From Chloroflexota bacterium (lineage in GTDB: Bacteria > Chloroflexota > Dormibacteria > Dormibacterales > Dormibacteraceae), in NCBI GenBank assembly GCA_003446775.1, contig DMCH01000015.1, forward strand, positions 1-9,030: DNA of 9,030 nucleotides, given 5' to 3'. The notes under the pieces were generated by a model, which was not told where the DNA came from, searched no databases, and saw only the letters and a list, made by a program, of their open reading frames with translations. How positions within the stretch are numbered: the stretch's first letter is position 1; each line of letters opens with the position of its first letter. Position numbers and translations under genes: made by a program. Below are positions 5,507 through 9,030 of the stretch, piece after piece.

Positions 5507-6870
5507 AGCCGGCGGACGTTCGCGTCCCGCACGCCCGCCTCCTGGTCGCGACCACCGCCGTCATCGCCTGCGCCGCCATCCTTTGGCTGGCGCGCGGCTT
5601 CACCTTCTACTTCGACGAATGGACGGTGATCCTGCCCGCGGACTCGAGCTGGACCGTCTACCTGCAGCCGCACAACGAGCACCCGGCAATGCTGCTGCGC
5701 TTGATTTACGCGGTGCTGCTGAACACGGTCGGGATGCGCAGCTACATCCCATACATGGCAGTCCTCCTCGCGCTGCACGCGACCACGGTGGTGTTGCTCT
5801 TCGAATTGGTGCGGCGTCGCGCCGGGGATCTCATCGCGATCGGTGCGGCCGTCCTCCTGCTGGTGATGGGCGCCGCCTGGGAGAACCTGCTATGGGCGTT
5901 TCAGATCGGGTTCGTGGGCTCGGTGGCGTGCGGGCTCGGTGCGCTCCTGGCCTCCCCACCCCGTGGGGAGGTCCCGCCAGGCTCGCGTAGCGAGGCTCGC
6001 GGGGGAGGGGGGGTCCAGTCAGGTTGGCTGACCGCCCTCCTTCTCTTCGCTTCCCTGATGTTCTCAGGGATCGGGCTCTTTTTTCTGATCGCGGCCGCCG
6101 TCTGGCTCGCGCTCACCCCTGAGCGGCGCGGGAACCTGGTCTGGCTTGCCCCCGTGGCGCTCGCCCTGGGCGCCTGGTACCTCGCCTACGGCCGCTCAGG
6201 CGCGCCGCCCGCGCCCACTTCGCTCGCCGCGAACGTCGCGGTCCTTCCCTTTTACGTGGTGTGGGGCCTGGGCGCGAGCGTCGCCGGGCTGATCGGCGAG
6301 GGCGGGCTTGTCGGGCCAGTCCTACTCCTGCTCGCGCTCGCGGCCCTCGGGTTCTCGTGGCGCCGCCGCCGGCCGGATGGTTTCACCGTCGGCATCGCGG
6401 CCGCGCTGCTCGCCTTCTACCTCGTGCTTGGCCTCAACCGCGGGCAGATCGGCTACCAGCAGTCCGGATCGGGCCGGTACGTATACGAGGGGGCCGTCTT
6501 CTGGCTGCTCCTGCTCGCCGACGCTGCCCGCGACCTCCCGTGGCGCGGGACCTGGCGGCCCGCGCTGATCGCCTGCGTGTTCCTGGCCTGCTTCAATAGC
6601 AGCGTTCTGCTCTATGCGTACTCGGCGGCCAAGACCGAGCAGATGCTTCGTGAAGCGGCTGACCTGCAGGCCCTGGCCGCTGAGCGCGGGGATCCTTGCC
6701 TCAACCCGGATGCAAGCGTCGACCCGCTCGTCATGCCCCAGGTCACCAGCCCGCCTGCCTACTATGGCGCCGTCGACCGGTACGGCGACCCCGCCGCCGG
6801 CACGCCGGTCGTCCGTGGCCCCGATTTCAAGCGGGCGCGCGCCAATTTGCTGAAGCCCGGCTGCCCCTGA
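5503..6870 (+). CDS. GT-C-like polytopic membrane protein with inserted repeat
   Basis: A 455-aa membrane protein with about ten hydrophobic segments. After helix 1 (about 14-32) comes the loop FYFDEWTVIL (D38, E39) and then PHNEHPAMLLRLIY (56-69). An acidic pair after helix 1, followed by an NEH-type motif, is typical of GT-C-fold glycosyltransferase-like proteins, but the exact family and substrate are not recognised. Residues 150-171 are a Pro/Gly/Arg-rich loop between helices, encoded by a palindromic repeat element. RGQIGYQQSGSGRYVYEG (313-330) precedes the last helices. A hydrophilic C-terminal tail after about residue 373 carries C399 and C454, perhaps a disulfide outside the membrane. 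The GTG start overlaps the preceding stop (GTGA, 5503-5506) with no Shine-Dalgarno site, so the two genes are likely coupled and may act in one envelope-glycan pathway. Confidence 0.8.
   Translation: MKPADVRVPHARLLVATTAVIACAAILWLARGFTFYFDEWTVILPADSSWTVYLQPHNEHPAMLLRLIYAVLLNTVGMRSYIPYMAVLLALHATTVVLLFELVRRRAGDLIAIGAAVLLLVMGAAWENLLWAFQIGFVGSVACGLGALLASPPRGEVPPGSRSEARGGGGVQSGWLTALLLFASLMFSGIGLFFLIAAAVWLALTPERRGNLVWLAPVALALGAWYLAYGRSGAPPAPTSLAANVAVLPFYVVWGLGASVAGLIGEGGLVGPVLLLLALAALGFSWRRRRPDGFTVGIAAALLAFYLVLGLNRGQIGYQQSGSGRYVYEGAVFWLLLLADAARDLPWRGTWRPALIACVFLACFNSSVLLYAYSAAKTEQMLREAADLQALAAERGDPCLNPDASVDPLVMPQVTSPPAYYGAVDRYGDPAAGTPVVRGPDFKRARANLLKPGCP
5951..6013 (+). repeat. palindromic repeat element inside a coding region
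   Basis: CCTCCCCA (5951-5958) and TGGGGAGG (5964-5971) form a perfect 8-bp stem with a 5-nt loop. A direct repeat GGCTCGCG follows (5980-5987 and 5994-6001), with a small CTCGC/GCGAG hairpin between. The element closes with GGGGGAGGGGGGG, which complements the opening CCTCCCC. The layout resembles the REP-like or palindromic elements scattered in many GC-rich genomes. It spans 63 nt, exactly 21 codons, so the reading frame is kept. Composition is unlike the flanking helices. Boundaries are approximate. Confidence 0.65.
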
Positions 6871-6897
6871 CCTGGGTGGCCGGTGAGCGGCGACTTC

Positions 6898-6903
6898 TAC
6901 ACT
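6898..6903 (+). promoter_or_regulatory. probable -10 box, leaderless bkd operon transcript
   Basis: TACACT ends 7 nt before the ATG at 6911, and no Shine-Dalgarno site is present in the 40-nt gap after the preceding gene. This matches the box before the first citrate synthase. No clear -35 box is seen. Confidence 0.55.
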
Positions 6904-6910
6904 TGAATCA

Positions 6911-8287
6911 ATGGCGGCCGGTGACTTCGACGTTGTGATCCTGGGGGGCGGGATGGGCGGCTACCCTGCCGCGATCCGGGCCTCTCAGCTCGGCTTGAAG
7001 GTCGCCCTGGTGGAGTCCGACAAGCTGGGCGGCACCTGTCTCCACATCGGCTGCATCCCCACCAAGGTTCTCCTCGAATCGTCCGAGCTCTACCACCGCA
7101 TATCCGCGAGGGGCGCTGAGTTCGGCGTCGACGCGGGCAAGGTGACCTTCGACTACCCGCGAATCGCCACGCGTCGCGACGCGGTCGTGGGCCAGCTGTT
7201 CAAGGGCGTCCAGTTCCTGATGAAGAAGAACAAGATCGAGGTCATCGCCGGGAACGGCCGGCTGAGCGACCGGAACACAGTCGTCGTCGGGGCCACGCAG
7301 GTCAAGGCCCCCCATTTGATCGTCGCGACCGGCTCCGTCGTCAAGGCGTTGCCTGGGATCGAGTTCGACGGCGAGTACATCGTCTCCTCCGACCACGCGA
7401 CCCTCGCGCGCTCGGTGCCGGAGTCGATCTGCATCATCGGCGCGGGCGCGGTCGGCGTCGAGTTCGCGACTCTCTATAACCAGCTGGGCGTCAAGGTCAC
7501 CCTGCTCGAGGGACTCGACCGCTTGGTCCCCCTCGAGGACGAGGAGATTTCGAAGGAGATGCTCGCTGCATTCAAGAAGGCGGGTATCGACTGCCGGGTC
7601 GGCGTGCGCGTAAAGGGTGCGAAGAAGGCGCGAGACGGCGTGAGCGTTGACACCGAGCAGGGCGAGGTGTGGGCGCGTCAGCTGTTGGTTGCGGTGGGCC
7701 GGGCGCCGCGCTCGAAGGACATCGGCCTCGAGCAGGTCGGCGTGACCACACACCCGAACGGCTTCATCAAGGTCGACGAGTGGATGCGCACGTCGGTGGA
7801 ATCGATCCACGCCATCGGCGACGTGGTCGGCGGCTACCTGCTCGCGCACGCCGCGTCCCACGAAGGCACGACCGCCGCCGAGGACATCGCAGGCCAGCGC
7901 GTGGCGCCGTTCGAGCAGGAGCTCGTCACCCGATGCACGTACTCACATCCGCAGATCGCATCGGTCGGGTTGACCGAGAAGCAGGCGCGCGACAGCGGTC
8001 GCGAGGTGAAGATCGGCAAGTTTCCCTTCACCGCTCTCGGCCGCGCGATTATCCACGGCGAGACTGGCGGTTTCGCGAAGATGGTCGCGGACGCGAAGAC
8101 GGGCCAGCTGCTCGGCGCCCACGTCGTCGGACCCAACGCCACCGAACTGATCGCCGAGCCCGCGCTGACCCAGCTCTTCCAGGGCGACGCGTGGGAGCTC
8201 GGGCGCAACATCCACCCGCATCCGACGCTGAGCGAGGCGGTCATGGAAGCCGCGATGGCCGTGGACGGGAGGGCGATACACATTTAA
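6911..8287 (+). CDS. lpdA: dihydrolipoyl dehydrogenase (E3)
   Basis: A 458-aa cytosolic flavoprotein of normal family length, the E3 component that reoxidises dihydrolipoyl groups of 2-oxoacid dehydrogenase complexes with NAD+. In order: the FAD-binding VILGGGMGGYPAA (9-21), the redox disulfide GGTCLHIGCIPTK (C43, C48), the second dinucleotide fold IIGAGAVGVEFATLYNQLG (175-193), the FAD motif SIHAIGDVVGG (298-308), and the C-terminal HPHPTLSEAV with the catalytic pair H437 and E442. The NAD motif includes an acidic residue at the end of its beta strand (LLE, E200), as expected for NAD rather than NADP. The ATG start has no Shine-Dalgarno site and a TACACT box 7 nt before it. The next gene begins within the stop codon (TAATG). 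That gene is an E1-alpha, so this E3 probably serves the same complex, as lpdV does in Bacillus bkd operons. Confidence 0.96.
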   Translation: MAAGDFDVVILGGGMGGYPAAIRASQLGLKVALVESDKLGGTCLHIGCIPTKVLLESSELYHRISARGAEFGVDAGKVTFDYPRIATRRDAVVGQLFKGVQFLMKKNKIEVIAGNGRLSDRNTVVVGATQVKAPHLIVATGSVVKALPGIEFDGEYIVSSDHATLARSVPESICIIGAGAVGVEFATLYNQLGVKVTLLEGLDRLVPLEDEEISKEMLAAFKKAGIDCRVGVRVKGAKKARDGVSVDTEQGEVWARQLLVAVGRAPRSKDIGLEQVGVTTHPNGFIKVDEWMRTSVESIHAIGDVVGGYLLAHAASHEGTTAAEDIAGQRVAPFEQELVTRCTYSHPQIASVGLTEKQARDSGREVKIGKFPFTALGRAIIHGETGGFAKMVADAKTGQLLGAHVVGPNATELIAEPALTQLFQGDAWELGRNIHPHPTLSEAVMEAAMAVDGRAIHI

Positions 8288-9030
8288 TGGCGCGCACAGA
8301 AGAGCGTCAGTCGTCTTCCACTGGGGCCCCCGCGACGCAGCCGCGGGAGGGCGCCACGAAGCCGCGAGAGCAGGCAGCGAAAAAGGATGAGCCCGAGTTC
8401 AAGCCCGAGTGGCGGTTCCAGGATCCGGTCGCGTGGCGCGACACGGACATCGACGAACAGACGCTGAAGGAATGGTTCTACTTCATCCTGCTCGGCCGGC
8501 AGATCGACTACCGCTTCCAGGTCCTCAACCGGCAGGGCCGCGCGCCGTTCATCATCTCCTGCGCCGGCCACGAGGCCGCGCAGATCGGCGTCAGCTGGCC
8601 GTTGAAGCCGAAGTACGACTGGGTGTCGCCCTACTACCGCGACGTCGTGCTCTGTATGCGTATGGGCACGACCCCGCTGGACCTGATGCTTTCCGTGCTG
8701 GCGAAGCCCGCCGATCCCGCCTCGGGAGGCAAACAGACGCCAGGCCATTTCTCGGACACCCGACTCAACATCATCTCCGGCGGCTCGCCGGTCGCGACCC
8801 AGATGGTGCACGGCGCGGGCGTCGCGTACGCGCTGAAGATGGACAGCACCGACAAGGTCGTCATGACCAACTACGGCGAGGGCGCCGGTTCTGAAGGCGA
8901 CACGCACGAGGCGTTCAACTTCGCCGCGATCTACAAGCTGCCTGAGATCTTCGTCTGCGAGAACAACGGCTTCGCGATCTCCACGCCGTTCAACAAGGAG
9001 TACGCGGTCGAGCACGTCGCTCAGCGCGCG
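8287..9030 (+). CDS. bkdA: branched-chain-type 2-oxoacid dehydrogenase E1-alpha, 3' partial
   Basis: The frame runs from the ATG at 8287 out of the window: 248 residues, roughly two thirds of the usual length. E1-alpha, with E1-beta, binds thiamine diphosphate (TPP), decarboxylates the 2-oxo acid and passes the acyl group to lipoyl-E2. Visible marks are LNRQGRAPFIISCAGHEAAQIG (80-101), SPYYRDVV (114-121, with the TPP-contacting Tyr-Arg), GGKQTPGHF (147-155), SPVATQ (167-172), and the TPP motif from G197 to N226-N227, ending NNGFAISTP. The motif begins GEG rather than GDG. Together with LNRxGxxPFxISCxGxEAAQ this matches branched-chain (BCKDHA/BkdAA) rather than pyruvate E1. The first about 40 residues are a charged, low-complexity extension rich in Pro, Lys and Glu, probably disordered. 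GGGAGGG lies 13 nt upstream, a loose Shine-Dalgarno site. bkdB (E1-beta) and E2 are expected downstream. Confidence 0.9.
   Translation, partial: MARTEERQSSSTGAPATQPREGATKPREQAAKKDEPEFKPEWRFQDPVAWRDTDIDEQTLKEWFYFILLGRQIDYRFQVLNRQGRAPFIISCAGHEAAQIGVSWPLKPKYDWVSPYYRDVVLCMRMGTTPLDLMLSVLAKPADPASGGKQTPGHFSDTRLNIISGGSPVATQMVHGAGVAYALKMDSTDKVVMTNYGEGAGSEGDTHEAFNFAAIYKLPEIFVCENNGFAISTPFNKEYAVEHVAQRA

Noticed and set aside
6908..7861. Minus-strand open frame opposite dihydrolipoyl dehydrogenase
   Set aside because: Antisense shadow of a fully conserved enzyme gene. His/Asp/Arg-rich translation typical of reversed GC-rich codons.
8277..8289. TACACA just before the E1-alpha ATG as a third leaderless promoter
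   Set aside because: It ends only 4 nt before the ATG, too close for a -10 box serving that start, and the gene is already coupled to the upstream stop (TAATG).
8284..9015. Minus-strand open frame opposite E1-alpha
   Set aside because: The plus strand carries all E1-alpha motifs in one continuous frame; the minus frame has none and is a GC-bias shadow.
1..9030. tRNA, rRNA, CRISPR array, insertion sequence or phage genes
   Set aside because: None seen by reading: no cloverleaf pattern, no regularly spaced repeats, no transposase or integrase motif.

Overview
The window is about 9 kb of high-GC bacterial DNA, tightly packed, with many start/stop overlaps (ATGA, GTGA, TAATG). The codons strongly prefer G or C in third position. 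No RNA gene, transposase, CRISPR array or phage gene is visible. The gene set is housekeeping and aerobic: SUF-type Fe-S assembly, citrate synthase, and a branched-chain 2-oxoacid dehydrogenase. Together with GTG starts and probable leaderless promoters, it suggests a GC-rich Gram-positive-like or Chloroflexota-type bacterium (for example Dormibacterota-like or actinobacterial). This assignment is an inference; nothing in the window fixes the phylum.

Layout. (1) Bases 1-1061, plus strand: the end of a SUF operon, made of a U-type scaffold protein (5' truncated), a single-domain rhodanese and a SufT/MIP18-family protein. Each downstream gene has a good Shine-Dalgarno site. (2) Bases 1062-1525: a gene-poor stretch with three hairpins, one of them a good rho-independent terminator. 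It also holds a minus-strand small ORF (66 aa, CxCxxC) whose start codon lies in a hairpin stem. (3) Bases 1526-2119, minus strand: an unrecognised five-helix membrane protein. (4) Bases 2129-4359, plus strand: two paralogous, overlapping citrate synthase genes. The first has the normal catalytic Asp; in the second it is Glu. (5) Bases ~4379-6870, plus strand: two polytopic membrane proteins resembling GT-C glycosyltransferases (the first GT87-like). The second carries an in-frame palindromic repeat element. (6) Bases 6911-9030, plus strand: dihydrolipoyl dehydrogenase followed directly by the E1-alpha subunit of a branched-chain-type 2-oxoacid dehydrogenase. This looks like the start of a bkd operon that continues beyond the window.

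How the genes fit together: branched-chain keto acid oxidation yields acyl-CoA (acetyl- and propionyl-CoA further on), and citrate or methylcitrate synthases consume these. The SUF genes supply Fe-S clusters, for example for aconitase. The citrate synthase pair and the bkd cluster share the same promoter signature: TACACT placed 7-8 nt before the start codon, with no Shine-Dalgarno site. This suggests leaderless transcripts and possibly shared control. The points most worth a second look are the tandem citrate synthases with complementary motif changes, the -10 box that coincides with the start codon of the divergent membrane gene, the palindromic element inside a coding region, the GT87-like gene without a standard start codon, and the hairpin-buried small ORF.
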